A stretch of DNA of 64,000 nucleotides from Pleurocapsa sp. PCC 7327 (GCF_000317025.1 NC_019689.1:1403501-1467500); one strand, 5' to 3'. Shown: positions 43,580-53,503, counted from the stretch's first letter. The notes: generated by a model not told the origin, from the letters alone. Program-made: numbers and translations.

Positions 43580-44770
43580 TTATCGATGAATTAATTTTTG
43601 ATAATGCTCTAAGGCAGTAGAGGCAATCTTATTCCACTGAAGATTCTTGAGTACGTAGTCTCGCCCGCGCCAACCCATGTCTCGCCACTGGGGACGAAGC
43701 GCCAATAGCTCCAGCAAACCCTTTTTAATTGCCGCGACTTCTGGGATGACAAGAACGCCACACCCACTTGCTTTGACGTGAGGCGCGATGCCAGCCACTT
43801 CTGAAACTAGCAAGACTCGACCCGCTAGCATGGCTTCGAGCGCTGCTAAACTAAATCCCTCAAAACGCGAGGGAATGCAAAAGATATCGCACTCTCCTGC
43901 AATTGACGAGGCAGAGCGATCGAAATCGGGTTCCAAAAAAGAAACTCTCTGAGCGATTGAAAGCTCGGCAGCCTGTTGTTCTAAGGCTTTTCTGTCTCCA
44001 TTGTCCGGTCCTTGAATGACCAGTCGAGCATTCGTCGCCTCAGAAATTTGGGCGAATGCCTCCAGCAGCAGATCTAGTCCTTTGTTGTGAGCGTCTATGC
44101 GACCGAGAAAGAGGATTTGGGGATCTTCATTGTCTCGCCACTGCAACGCCGACTCAGGCGGGACATTTTCGGCTGAGAAGCTACAGGGAGTCTCGATCGT
44201 CGGAGTTCGCACTCCCAGACGATGCAGCCATTCGGTATGGCGAATGTCCAAGAGTTGTATGGCTTTCGCTTGCTTGAGCATTCGCCGCTCTAGGAAATAC
44301 CAGTAGGGCCACTTTAGATAAGCATTTTTAGCAAAAATAGAAGGGTGGTAGGGATCGAGCGGCGACGCGATATAAGGGATATTTTGGCGAGCGAGGAGGC
44401 GGGAGATGGCATAAACGCTAGGATGGAAGATCCCGTTAATTACTACCAGTCCCGATTTCATATCATTTTGGATATAGTTCCGCAAACCGTCAGAAATGTT
44501 AAAACTCATGTGTTTGCTAGGATTAGCAAACCATTTAATTTCGTAGCCTGCGTCGGTTTGATAGGAACTATCGCTCGTATCTCGCGAGAGGGAACCCTCA
44601 CACAACACTGTCACTTGAGCGCCGCAGCTTACCAGTCCGGCAGCGAAACCGCTTACATACTTGACAGCGCCATTATTCATCGCCTCGCCATCGCCAAAGG
44701 GTGGGAACATTTTAAGATAGAGATAAATATTCATATCCTTAGGAGAAAATGGATTGTTGTTATTTGGCAA
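43580..44770 (-). CDS. glycosyltransferase family 4
   Basis: The protein has a GT-B fold. The N-terminal part starts MNIYLYLKMFPPFGDGEAM, and the C-terminal part has PQILFLGRIDAHNKGLDLLL, LVIQGPDNGDRKALE and IFCIPSRFEGFSLAALEAML with the E-x7-E motif. It would add one sugar to the lipid-linked unit. The frame opens with TTG at 44770. The ATG at 44734 begins the recognisable fold, but the AAGGA before it is very close, so the true start is undecided. Confidence 0.88.
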   Translation of the reverse strand: MPNNNNPFSPKDMNIYLYLKMFPPFGDGEAMNNGAVKYVSGFAAGLVSCGAQVTVLCEGSLSRDTSDSSYQTDAGYEIKWFANPSKHMSFNISDGLRNYIQNDMKSGLVVINGIFHPSVYAISRLLARQNIPYIASPLDPYHPSIFAKNAYLKWPYWYFLERRMLKQAKAIQLLDIRHTEWLHRLGVRTPTIETPCSFSAENVPPESALQWRDNEDPQILFLGRIDAHNKGLDLLLEAFAQISEATNARLVIQGPDNGDRKALEQQAAELSIAQRVSFLEPDFDRSASSIAGECDIFCIPSRFEGFSLAALEAMLAGRVLLVSEVAGIAPHVKASGCGVLVIPEVAAIKKGLLELLALRPQWRDMGWRGRDYVLKNLQWNKIASTALEHYQKLIHR

Positions 44771-44814
44771 GGGTTCCTCGGTTCGTGCAGAAATAGAAGT
44801 ATAGTTTAGGCTTT

Positions 44815-46044
44815 TTAGAGAGGAACTAATTCGGTGACGACTCCCATTTCGTTTAGCATTTGCCCAATTTCATCGCAGTAAATGGGATTCATCACAATGA
44901 CTCGATCCGGTTGATATTCCTTCAAGAATTCCGGCGACTTGATTTCTTTGCCCACGCCAGGGATAAATTTTCCGTGACGATGGGGATTGATGTCGATAAC
45001 GTATTGAATTTTATCGATCGTATTGAGGGTCGTCAGAAAAGCGACGCACTTAGAACCCGAACCCCAGACGACTACTCGTTGTCCCTGTGCTTGCCACTGT
45101 TCTAAATTTTGCTTCCAAGTTTCCAGCTTGTTTTTAATGTTGGTTGCAAAATATTGCACGTCCTCTTTCATTTGTTCGAGGGTTTCTTCTAGGGGATGTA
45201 TTTTGTCAGATGGAATAGCGACGGGTAAAGCTTCAATCATGAGATATTGATCGCCATAGTCTCGATAGAGATCGGTCACTTCAAAACCGCAGGAACGGAA
45301 CAGACGAGCTAGCGATCCCGGCGTGAAATAGGAGCAATGCTCGTAATAGATATCCTCAAAAGCCATGTCTCTGAGGACGCGGGTCGTGTCGGGGATTTCA
45401 AAGAAGACGGGAATGTTAGCGCGATCGCCGATGGAACGGCGCACGGTTCTGATAAATTCAAAGGTAGGATGGATGTGCTCTAGCGTGTGGCGACAGCAAA
45501 TAAAATCGCCGACGTACTCGGCATGCTTTTGTGAATAGTAATCTTGAATAAATTTAACGCGATCGGCAGCTTTGCTCTTAACTCTGCCCGCGACGACGCT
45601 CGGATCGATTCCAACACCGCGATTGTTGCCCAATTCGCATAGAAGTAGGAGAAAATCCCCCTTGGAGCAACCAATTTCAACGAGATCTTTGTCGCGCAGA
45701 TCGTATTTTTCGATTAGGCGATTGGCGAGATCGAGGGCAAACTTATTGAAGGTAGGCGAAAAACTTTGTTGATCTTCGTAGTTGGGCGCGTAAGCCGACC
45801 ATTTGGAGTCAAATAGCACGTTAGTGACGAAGCCACAGCGATCGCAAAATCCCAAAGCAACGTCGCCGCAAGGAAAATCGAGCGCTTCTTGCTGGGTGGA
45901 CAGCATCAAGCAACTGTGAACGGGAACGTTTCGCACTTCATAAAAAAGCGACAGTCCCTGATGAGTGCAGTTCGGACATTGATGGTCTGCCGAATAGGTG
46001 GTTTCTTTTAGGGCGGAATTTTTCACTAATGGCTGTTGTATCAT
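44815..46044 (-). CDS. sugar C-methyltransferase-like protein 2 (class I SAM)
   Basis: The 409-residue protein has the same three parts as the gene at 36273: zinc-binding CPNCTHQGLSLFYE and LGFCDRCGFVTNV, SAM-binding DLVEIGCSKGDFLLLLCELG with CCRHTLEHIHPTFEFI, and C-terminal RVVVWGSGSKCVAFLTTL. The two paralogues share long identical stretches (for example LCELGNNRG and VQFIQDYYSQ/VKFIQDYYSQ). It probably methylates a carbon of an NDP-sugar or a related intermediate. It is followed by GT4 and GT2 genes. Confidence 0.85.
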   Translation of the reverse strand: MIQQPLVKNSALKETTYSADHQCPNCTHQGLSLFYEVRNVPVHSCLMLSTQQEALDFPCGDVALGFCDRCGFVTNVLFDSKWSAYAPNYEDQQSFSPTFNKFALDLANRLIEKYDLRDKDLVEIGCSKGDFLLLLCELGNNRGVGIDPSVVAGRVKSKAADRVKFIQDYYSQKHAEYVGDFICCRHTLEHIHPTFEFIRTVRRSIGDRANIPVFFEIPDTTRVLRDMAFEDIYYEHCSYFTPGSLARLFRSCGFEVTDLYRDYGDQYLMIEALPVAIPSDKIHPLEETLEQMKEDVQYFATNIKNKLETWKQNLEQWQAQGQRVVVWGSGSKCVAFLTTLNTIDKIQYVIDINPHRHGKFIPGVGKEIKSPEFLKEYQPDRVIVMNPIYCDEIGQMLNEMGVVTELVPL

Positions 46045-46106
46045 CTAAAGTTCCTTGTAAGTGATTAATTTACTGGGATTGAGTCTTTCTATCGCTCGCG
46101 ACAGCA

Positions 46107-47177
46107 TCAGACACAAGCTTGCGCATATCTGTTGCCTAGTTCGCTACTCAAGGCTGAGGATTCAATCTGCAAGTAACTCTTCACATCTGCATGTTCCTCG
46201 GCGGTGGGTTTTGAGTAAGCCAGCAGAATCTCTGCCAAACGCTGACTGTCATGCCGCAAGATAGTTTTGCCTTTGACCAAGTTAGCGCTAATAATCTTTT
46301 TAGCGACCAGTTTTTGACAGGCTTCTAGATCTGGCTCGACGGGAAACTTATATTCTTTTGCATAGAGGCGACTCAGCCTCTCGTCAATCGGTTCTACATT
46401 CACCACGGCGTAATCAATGAGAGTTTCATCGCAGTAGTATTCCTCTATTTTTTTAATAAAATCCGAGGCTTTATAGCCATTGGTTTCAGACGGGTCGGTA
46501 ACTAAATTGACGATATAGGTTTTCGGCGCGGTCGTTTGCCTTAAGGCTTCGGGAAGCCCTTCTACCAAAAAGTTGGGCAGAATGCTGGTAAACAAACTGC
46601 CTGGTCCGATAACGACGTGGTCTGCCTCTAAAATCGCCTGCGCCACTGGCTTATAAACTTGAGCGCGGCGGGAAAGATAGATATATTCGATCGCTAGCTC
46701 GAAGTTAGAGCGCAGGTCGATTAAAGATTCGCCGATCAAATCGCTGCCATCGTTCAATTTGGCAATCAGATTCGCGTCGTTGAGCGTCACTGGCAAAACG
46801 CGACCCTGAAGCTTTAATAATTGAGAAATGGCTTCGATCCCAAAGGAAGCACCGCCCTCCCAGTCATAAGCAGAGGCGAGAAGCAGGTTTCCCAAACTGT
46901 GGCCCTTGAGTCCTTCCCCTTTGTGAAAGCGGTAGTTAAGCAAGTCGCGCCATTTTTGACTGTACTCGTCATCGGGCAGCAACTCGGAGATGCATTTGAG
47001 AACGTCGCCAGGAGGCAAAATTCCGTGTTCGTTCCGCAGCCGACCGCTACTGCCGCCACTGTCCATCATCGAGACGACGGCAGTGACATCGGCGACTTTT
47101 TTCAACTCGCTAAGTACTGTACTTACGCCAGAACCCCCGCCGATTATGACAATTTTGGGCTTGATATTGTGAGTCAT
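46107..47177 (-). CDS. yvcK: YvcK/CofD-like UDP-sugar-binding protein
   Basis: The 356-residue protein starts KPKIVIIGGGSGVSTVLSEL, has VVSMMDSGGSSGRLR, LPPGDVLKCISEL, KGEGLKGHSLGNLLLASAYD and VVIGPGSLFTSILPNFLVEG, all diagnostic of the YvcK family. In Firmicutes and Actinobacteria YvcK/CuvA binds UDP-GlcNAc and links carbon state to envelope synthesis. A copy inside a polysaccharide block suggests control of sugar supply, which is inference. It lies 15 bp after the FG-GAP gene stop. Confidence 0.88.
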   Translation of the reverse strand: MTHNIKPKIVIIGGGSGVSTVLSELKKVADVTAVVSMMDSGGSSGRLRNEHGILPPGDVLKCISELLPDDEYSQKWRDLLNYRFHKGEGLKGHSLGNLLLASAYDWEGGASFGIEAISQLLKLQGRVLPVTLNDANLIAKLNDGSDLIGESLIDLRSNFELAIEYIYLSRRAQVYKPVAQAILEADHVVIGPGSLFTSILPNFLVEGLPEALRQTTAPKTYIVNLVTDPSETNGYKASDFIKKIEEYYCDETLIDYAVVNVEPIDERLSRLYAKEYKFPVEPDLEACQKLVAKKIISANLVKGKTILRHDSQRLAEILLAYSKPTAEEHADVKSYLQIESSALSSELGNRYAQACV

Positions 47178-47192
47178 GAGAGATCGATAAAG

Positions 47193-49529
47193 TTAGTCGG
47201 ATGGGTTTGGCGAGGCTTTGGCATCATTGCGCCAAAGGTAAAGATTGGGGTAGTCGTCCCAGGCAATACTGACTATTTCTGGATTTCCATCTCGGTTGAG
47301 ATCGGCAACTCTAGCTCCTAGATGGCTTTCCTTACCAACGGAAATTACGTGCCTAATCCAAGCAGAACCCTTATCGACGTTTTTCCAAATCGCAACGATT
47401 TTTGTGCCTCGGTGTTCGCCAGTAATGATGTCTGCGGCTCCATCTCTATCCATATCGGCAACGTCCATTGCATTGGTAGTATACTGAGTCGCTACCGGAT
47501 GGCGCGACCAACCGGCATTTTTGGGGTTGTCGGGTTGCTCGAACCAATATACATGAGCGTTGGGTTCTTTGCCCTCATTTTCCTCGCTGACGACGATATC
47601 CGAGCGATCGTCTCCGTTGATATCTGCTATGGCAAAGCGATCGGGCCAGTGCTCGACGGTGCCAATCTTATGCTTGAGCCAATTTCCTCGACCGTTACCT
47701 GGATTTTCCCACCAGGCGATTTTGTCCCCTCCAGTATACACATCCCCAGCGGCGATGTCGATATCGCGATCGCCGTCTATATCTCCAACGCCGATGCCTT
47801 CTTCGCTAGCTTCATTCGTAATTAAGGTGCGAGGCCAGTTTTCCGCGCTGGGATTGTTGGGAATTTCAAAGTAGTAGATTTCACCTTTTTCCTCTCCGCC
47901 TGCTAGAAGGATTTCCGGTTTGCCCCCGGCAATGATTTGCGCGAGTTGATAGCCCTGTCCGTTTCCGTGAGCGGTTTTCGGGAGCGTGCCGATTTTAGTT
48001 GCTTGCCAGAAACTGCCTTGGAGATCTTTGGCTTCTAACCAATAAATGTCTGGAAGGTCTTCTCCAATGACATCGGCTTTGTCGTCGCCATCTACGTCTG
48101 TAACTAGCATGGCATCGACGTTGATGGGAAACGTAACGCGAGACCACTCGCCCGTCATATCTGTACCCGGATTGCGGTAAAAATAGCGTCCCGATACGAT
48201 ATCTCCGTAGCCATCGCCCGTCATATCTCCCATGGCTAGACCGAAGTATTTGATCGAGCTATCTCGAATCAGATCGATCGCGCCGAAATATTTTCCTTGA
48301 CTGTAGACCCCTCTGCGATCGTCTACTTGAATCTCAGTCCATCGACCGAGACTTACCTCTTTACTGGCTTTAGCGGCGTTATTCTCCCACATCTCTACCA
48401 CTTTTGCACCCGTGTAGTTCTTGCCAACGATATCCAGGTCGCCATCGGCGCTAATATCGCCAATGCGAGCATTGTGAGTTCCCTGAGTGCCGAGAGTAAG
48501 GCGGTTCCAGCTTTGAGCGTTACCAGCATTCAAATAAACCCTAATCCGACCGCTGCCAGTGTTCATTTCGCCGACAAAAACGTCGAGGTCGCCGTCTTTA
48601 TCGAAATCGCCGACTTCTAGGCTGTGAGCGCCCTTGAGAACTTCAGTCTCGATCGCGCGTTCTTTCCAGGTAGGGTTTTCAAACCAGGAAACTCTGCCCT
48701 CTCCTTCGGCATGGCTGAGAACGATATCTTTTTTGCCGTCGCCGTTCATGTCGGCGATGATATCCCGCGTTTCTTGACCCCAAGAAGCAATATTCAAAGG
48801 ATGCTTCTTGAATTCGAGCGCTTTCCCGTCTTCATTTTCGTACCAGTTAACGCTGCCTGCAATATCCAGGTCGCCGTCTCCGTCGATATCTCCGAGATCC
48901 AATCCCTCTCCGGGCGGCGTATCGACCTCGTGACGAGTCCAAGGTTGTCGCGCTTCGGCAGGTGCTTCAAACCAAGTTAGCTGTCTGGGTTCGTCTTTTC
49001 TGAACATGGCAACGTCTGGATGTCCGTCGCCGTTAAGATCTCCAACGGCTAGGTCGTGGGAGAATTGAGAACCGATTTCGTGGCGAACCCAACCGGATTT
49101 TTCAAAGGGATTGCCCGTATTTTCCCACCATTCGATCGCGTCGCGGGAGATGGAACTGATGACCACATCTCCGTCTCTGTCTCTATCTAGATCGGCAATG
49201 TCTCCGTCGGTAGTAAAGTCGCCATCGCCGATGGGATAACGAGTCCAGGATGGATAATGATACCATAGCGCCCCAATCGATTTTTCAGACCCCACCATAA
49301 CATCGGGTTTGCGATCTCCGTCGATGTCTCCAATGGCTAGTATATCTAGGCAGCAATCGGAACCCGAAGGAGGAGAGGGGTCGATGACTTGGTGACCGAA
49401 TTTATCGGAGGCGATCGCTTTGCCGTCAACCAGATGGCTAGCGGGATCGCTGGGATGGCGAAATTGAATGACTGCTATTGCTGCTAGAATGACGATTCCT
49501 AGAAAAATAGCGGTTCGTTTCCATTTCAT
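47193..49529 (-). CDS. FG-GAP/VCBS repeat beta-propeller protein
   Basis: The 778-residue protein has an N-terminal membrane anchor or signal (TAIFLGIVILAAIAVIQF) and at least twelve FG-GAP/VCBS-type repeats with calcium loops of the DxDxDGxxD kind (DIDGDRKPD, DLNGDGHPD, DIDGDGDLD, DMNGDGKKD, DKDGDLD, DINGDDRSD, DLNRDGNPE). Such repeats form one or two seven-bladed propellers on the cell surface or in the periplasm and often bind sugars or matrix. It sits in the methylation and glycosylation operon. A partner ligand cannot be named. Confidence 0.85.
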   Translation of the reverse strand: MKWKRTAIFLGIVILAAIAVIQFRHPSDPASHLVDGKAIASDKFGHQVIDPSPPSGSDCCLDILAIGDIDGDRKPDVMVGSEKSIGALWYHYPSWTRYPIGDGDFTTDGDIADLDRDRDGDVVISSISRDAIEWWENTGNPFEKSGWVRHEIGSQFSHDLAVGDLNGDGHPDVAMFRKDEPRQLTWFEAPAEARQPWTRHEVDTPPGEGLDLGDIDGDGDLDIAGSVNWYENEDGKALEFKKHPLNIASWGQETRDIIADMNGDGKKDIVLSHAEGEGRVSWFENPTWKERAIETEVLKGAHSLEVGDFDKDGDLDVFVGEMNTGSGRIRVYLNAGNAQSWNRLTLGTQGTHNARIGDISADGDLDIVGKNYTGAKVVEMWENNAAKASKEVSLGRWTEIQVDDRRGVYSQGKYFGAIDLIRDSSIKYFGLAMGDMTGDGYGDIVSGRYFYRNPGTDMTGEWSRVTFPINVDAMLVTDVDGDDKADVIGEDLPDIYWLEAKDLQGSFWQATKIGTLPKTAHGNGQGYQLAQIIAGGKPEILLAGGEEKGEIYYFEIPNNPSAENWPRTLITNEASEEGIGVGDIDGDRDIDIAAGDVYTGGDKIAWWENPGNGRGNWLKHKIGTVEHWPDRFAIADINGDDRSDIVVSEENEGKEPNAHVYWFEQPDNPKNAGWSRHPVATQYTTNAMDVADMDRDGAADIITGEHRGTKIVAIWKNVDKGSAWIRHVISVGKESHLGARVADLNRDGNPEIVSIAWDDYPNLYLWRNDAKASPNPSD

Positions 49530-49606
49530 GGCTTTAGCTCGTCCATTTTGCCATAGAGTTTATGAGCGCTACCTGAATTGATTCCTCTTCAAGGAGCAAG
49601 CGAAAG

Positions 49607-50482
49607 TTATCGGGAGACGGATTCCGTTCGCGCTGGGGTTGCGATCGCGTGTCCGACGTACCATCCTAGGTTGGAATAAGCTTCTTCTAGATGGGAGATC
49701 GTGTATCCGCGCGATCGCACAAAAGTTTCAATTTCTTGACTTTTGCGCATAAAAGCTTCTCGATCGCCATCATCTACCTCATAAATAAGGATGGGTTTAA
49801 ATTCTTCAAGAGTTCGGAACATACCGCGAAGAACGTCGAGTTCTGCTCCCTCAACGTCAATTTTTATCACTGAAGGAGGAGTTATTGTTTTTTGTGCCAC
49901 TAGATCATCAATAGAAACCAACTCGACAGTAGTCGAACCTTTCAGATCGGGGGGCATACCTACTGTTGATAAAGTATGACCTCCGGGGTGTTCGGCTAGC
50001 AGCAGTTTGCCTTTGCCTGTCGAGTCAGAAACCGCTTTCTTCAAGATAATGACATTAGAGAAGTTATTGAGTTTGACATTGTGTCGGATAATATCGGCGT
50101 TCTCTGGAACGGGTTCGAAGGCGTAAACTCGTCCAGACAAACCAACTAGCTTGGCGGCAAGAACGGTAAAAAAGCCTACATTGGCTCCAATATCGTAGAA
50201 AGTGTCGCCTGGCTTGAGGTGGCTTGCCAGCACTTGCTGCATGGGCAGTTCATAAATACCGAGGGCACTATCTGGATTAGCTTCAGCCGCGTTGAACTTT
50301 AGTCCTTTTCCTACGCCATTACCGAGAGTTACGTCCCGATTCCTCAAGCCTAAGCGAGCAATGCGACGAATATTCGGGCTTGACTCTAATTGACATAGCC
50401 ATTCGATCCAACTTAGCGGCAGAAGTCTCAAAAGATAGCCCAGTAGTTGCTTGAGCCAAGAGCGAGAGTCGGTCAATCTCAT
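49607..50482 (-). CDS. FkbM family methyltransferase
   Basis: The protein (291 residues from ATG 50482) has the FkbM core: DTFYDIGANVGFFTVLAAKL (SAM-binding loop), GRVYAFEPVPENADI, VSIDDLV and PSVIKIDVEGAELDVLRGM. FkbM enzymes methylate hydroxyls of sugars or other small groups. The start at 50482 lies 4 bp after the stop of the 703-residue gene. The longer frame from 50599 overlaps that gene and is unlikely. The tight spacing suggests that the two proteins are made together. Confidence 0.88.
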   Translation of the reverse strand: MRLTDSRSWLKQLLGYLLRLLPLSWIEWLCQLESSPNIRRIARLGLRNRDVTLGNGVGKGLKFNAAEANPDSALGIYELPMQQVLASHLKPGDTFYDIGANVGFFTVLAAKLVGLSGRVYAFEPVPENADIIRHNVKLNNFSNVIILKKAVSDSTGKGKLLLAEHPGGHTLSTVGMPPDLKGSTTVELVSIDDLVAQKTITPPSVIKIDVEGAELDVLRGMFRTLEEFKPILIYEVDDGDREAFMRKSQEIETFVRSRGYTISHLEEAYSNLGWYVGHAIATPARTESVSR

Positions 50483-50486
50483 TGTT

Positions 50487-52598
50487 CTAGACCTTGGCGA
50501 TAAAGTTATCAAATAGGCTGCCCGTATCATTTCCCCATTCCCAGTTGGCAACAATGCCAACGCGGTTAATAGCCAGCCGTGGGGTATCGGGATAAACATC
50601 CGTCAGGGCACGATATAGGACTGGCTCACCGTTGACGAAAGCCATGTAATGCATTCCGTCAAAGACGACGCGCAGAGTATAGGGAACGCCCCAATAAATG
50701 CGGCTGCCAACGTTTGTCCAAACTGCGTCATATAATTCCTCGAAACCATCGAGATAAAAGAAAGACGAAACGGACGCACCCCCGTAAAAATCATCCAGCC
50801 AATTGTTAACGATGATGTAGTTGTTAGCGTCCTGCCAGAAGATCAACCCAGCACGACTTTTGTGCCCCTGACCTCGGTCGGTGCCTGGGGGAGTAACGTC
50901 TACTTGCAAATCGGCTAGGTTAGGGTTATCCCAGGCGATAGTATAAGCCGTTCGTCCTGGATTGGGACTTTGCGCGTTTGCTTGGACTTTGGCTGTGCCA
51001 CTTCCACTGAGCGCGATCGCGCCCCGACCAATTTCCTTGTGCCAGACTTTGTTCCCAATGCTGGTCGTTTTTCGATCCAAGTCTCTAGCTGCACCGTCAA
51101 AATCATCGCTGACAACCACCTGAGTCCCTTGTGCTATCCAAGGAGAGCCAAGATCGAGACCTCTGGGAATCAAAAAGCTGCGCGGGTGAGCTTCAAAGTG
51201 GCGAATGTAGAGACTTTCGTTTGCCTCAACCGTATTAAGACCAACTCCCGTGGCTTCTTGCAAGCGCGTATCGGCGAACCAGGTGTTAAATACCTGCTTG
51301 CCATTTAAGTACAGACCAAATGTCTCGCCGTCGTCCAATATTTGTACCGAGTTGATGGTGTTAGACGCTAAATACCACTCATCGCTAACTGCCACCATAT
51401 TCGAGATGCCATTTTCCTGAATCTGAAGCTGACATCGATCGCCTGAGATGAGAAAACTCCAGAAGTTATTTTTGTCTCGAACGCGCCACAGAAAACCGCA
51501 CGTAGTTACAATCGCTGGCGTTTCGATAATCGCGTGGATCAGCCCAGAAGGAGCGCTGGGTTTAAGGACAGCTAGGCTATCCGTTTGCAAGGATCTGACA
51601 CCGTTGGCAGTTAATTCGTAACTGCCTCGATACACGCTCCAAACACCGCCTACTTCTGCTGGCAAACCTGCCAATAATCCTTCGCCAATCAAGTCATCGG
51701 CTGCATGAGCGGTGCCATACCAATTAGCCAGTTCTGGAACTAGCTCTACATGGGCGCTATAAACCCGTGTATCGACCCGGAAACCTGCCTGTCCCAAAAC
51801 GCTCTGATAGAGTGCGGCATAGACAGTGGCATCGTCGTTGAACGGATCGATCGCCAGAGGACGCATATTGGGATAGGCGACTAGACCATGAGCATTGGGA
51901 ACAGAGGCAGCGTAATAGGCTGCGCCCTTCTCGCGCAAAATGATGATGTAATATACTGGGAGGTTTTGTAATCCCTTAAAGGTCGAGAGCAGCTCGTTAC
52001 CAACGCGAATCCAGAGCTCTCCATTTTCCGGTCCCGTTGCATGAACGATCGCTCCATTTCCCTGTACTAGGGGATTAGAGGGAACTTCATAGGGAAACCA
52101 ACCTACTGCCAGGTTTTCATCTATACGAGATGTTTTAACTCCTTTATGGTTGCGAATCCACCACAGGAAAACCCGTAGGGTTTGCTGCTTGTGTTTGCAG
52201 CCAAGCCAACGCAGGAGTCGCAGCGCTGGGGTCTCAGTCTCGCTGCCACGAATCCAGCGCCAAAACCGCGTTATTAGACGCTGTCCGATATTTTCAGATT
52301 CGGAAGTATTGTGCCCGTTAAGGAGAAAGACTGAGAAAGCCAGTCCATTGACGCGGGCATAGGGACCGTAAGCAATGCCTTGTCTGCCCCAGCCAGGTTT
52401 CATCAGGGTTTGAAATCGCAGCGCCCCGTTGTCGATCGCGATCTGCTTTTCTACGTCTGCGCCTTTACGAATAGCGCCGCCAGCGCTTTTAGTACCAATA
52501 ACTTTGCCGATGGGCCGCTCGTCAGAGTAAGAGTCGGTTAGGCGATCGGTATAAGGGCTCGTCAGTTGCGATCGCTTTCGTCCGTACGATTTCATCAA
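50487..52598 (-). CDS. unknown 703-aa protein, probably several beta-sandwich domains
   Basis: I do not recognise a named family. There is no signal peptide or membrane helix. Repeating features suggest LamG/concanavalin-like sandwiches: SGLIHAIIETPAIVTTCGFL with WRVRDKNNFWSFLISGDRCQ, then a final unit with LADLQVDVTPP, AGLIFWQDANNYIIVNNWLD and YTLRVVFDGMHYMAFVNGEP. The N-terminal third has ALRFQTLMKPGWGRQGIAYG and looks like a similar unit. These patterns of frame-wise surface strands are seen in sugar-binding or glycosidase-linked modules. It is coupled to an FkbM methyltransferase (4-bp gap) and lies in the glycan operon. Confidence 0.6.
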   Translation of the reverse strand: MMKSYGRKRSQLTSPYTDRLTDSYSDERPIGKVIGTKSAGGAIRKGADVEKQIAIDNGALRFQTLMKPGWGRQGIAYGPYARVNGLAFSVFLLNGHNTSESENIGQRLITRFWRWIRGSETETPALRLLRWLGCKHKQQTLRVFLWWIRNHKGVKTSRIDENLAVGWFPYEVPSNPLVQGNGAIVHATGPENGELWIRVGNELLSTFKGLQNLPVYYIIILREKGAAYYAASVPNAHGLVAYPNMRPLAIDPFNDDATVYAALYQSVLGQAGFRVDTRVYSAHVELVPELANWYGTAHAADDLIGEGLLAGLPAEVGGVWSVYRGSYELTANGVRSLQTDSLAVLKPSAPSGLIHAIIETPAIVTTCGFLWRVRDKNNFWSFLISGDRCQLQIQENGISNMVAVSDEWYLASNTINSVQILDDGETFGLYLNGKQVFNTWFADTRLQEATGVGLNTVEANESLYIRHFEAHPRSFLIPRGLDLGSPWIAQGTQVVVSDDFDGAARDLDRKTTSIGNKVWHKEIGRGAIALSGSGTAKVQANAQSPNPGRTAYTIAWDNPNLADLQVDVTPPGTDRGQGHKSRAGLIFWQDANNYIIVNNWLDDFYGGASVSSFFYLDGFEELYDAVWTNVGSRIYWGVPYTLRVVFDGMHYMAFVNGEPVLYRALTDVYPDTPRLAINRVGIVANWEWGNDTGSLFDNFIAKV

Positions 52599-52630
52599 CG
52601 CTATTCCTTGCTAAAAAAACTAAAAAAGCT

Positions 52631-53503
52631 CTATCGATCCGACAAATTATATTTATAAAACAATTCAAAGTTCTGGAAAAAACATTCTACAAACTCCCCA
52701 TTTGACACGTCGTTAAGCGTAAGCCAACTGGGATCGCTCAGGAGTCGCGTCATTTGAGATTTATGCTGGCTCAGGGCAAGTCGTTTGAGTTCTAAAACCT
52801 CGCCGACATAGATAGAACATCTGAAATCTTTGAGAATCTGCAATCCGAAGCCAGACAGTAGACTTTTCTTTAAAAGAGACAATTTTTCTCGTCTGCTCCC
52901 CCCTAACCCTATCCAGGGCCAATGATGCCAAAACCAGATGGGATACTCATAAACCGTTGCTTTTATCCCGCTTTGTTTGAGGGCAGATAAAACGACTCGA
53001 TTAGTGACCCAGTGATCGGAGGGCGATTCTTTATAGTAAGGAATAAAAACCTCTTGAGGTCGATGGGAAAGAAGAATAGTTTTGACTTTCTCAATGGCGG
53101 CATCCCGATGTTCTTCTAACCGTCCATCTTTGAAGGCGAGAAAGTGCGTATCGCTAGCCTCTAGCCCAAGGGATCGAGCCGCCGCGATCGCTTCTTGCTC
53201 TCTAATAGACTTTAGCTCGTTTTCGGGAATGAGATGGGCATGAGAGCTGCTGCCATCGGTCATAAATACGAGTTTGACATCGGCTCCCGCCTTTTTCTTA
53301 CGGATAATCGTTCCGCCACAGCCCAAGGTTTCGTCATCTTGGTGGGGGGAAAAAATAATCGCCGATTGCCCCAGATCGTCTTCGCCTCTTTCGTTAAGGG
53401 TGGAGTTGAGGAGGAACCGATAAAACTGACGCACCGGACTCGTCAGAGATAACTTGCTCATTCGCCTCGCCGATTTTCTTGTATTGGCACAGTAAATTTT
53501 CAA
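52631..53503 (-). CDS. PIG-L family deacetylase
   Basis: The protein has the LmbE/PIG-L zinc motif IFSPHQDDETLGCGGTI (His-x-Asp-Asp), VKLVFMTDGSSSHAH and IPYYKESPSDHWVTN (third zinc ligand His). It probably removes acetyl groups from an N-acetyl sugar in a lipid-linked precursor. The start at 53461 (MSKLSLTSPVRQF) or 53503 are both possible, and either overlaps the 3-prime end of the GT4 gene by 68 or 110 bp, so coupling is clear. The predicted size fits the family. Confidence 0.85.
   Translation of the reverse strand: MKIYCANTRKSARRMSKLSLTSPVRQFYRFLLNSTLNERGEDDLGQSAIIFSPHQDDETLGCGGTIIRKKKAGADVKLVFMTDGSSSHAHLIPENELKSIREQEAIAAARSLGLEASDTHFLAFKDGRLEEHRDAAIEKVKTILLSHRPQEVFIPYYKESPSDHWVTNRVVLSALKQSGIKATVYEYPIWFWHHWPWIGLGGSRREKLSLLKKSLLSGFGLQILKDFRCSIYVGEVLELKRLALSQHKSQMTRLLSDPSWLTLNDVSNGEFVECFFQNFELFYKYNLSDR

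Noticed and set aside
47322-47825. Plus-strand frame of 167 codons inside the FG-GAP gene
   Set aside because: Antisense shadow of the calcium-loop repeats, since repetitive GAT/GAC codons leave open frames on the other strand.
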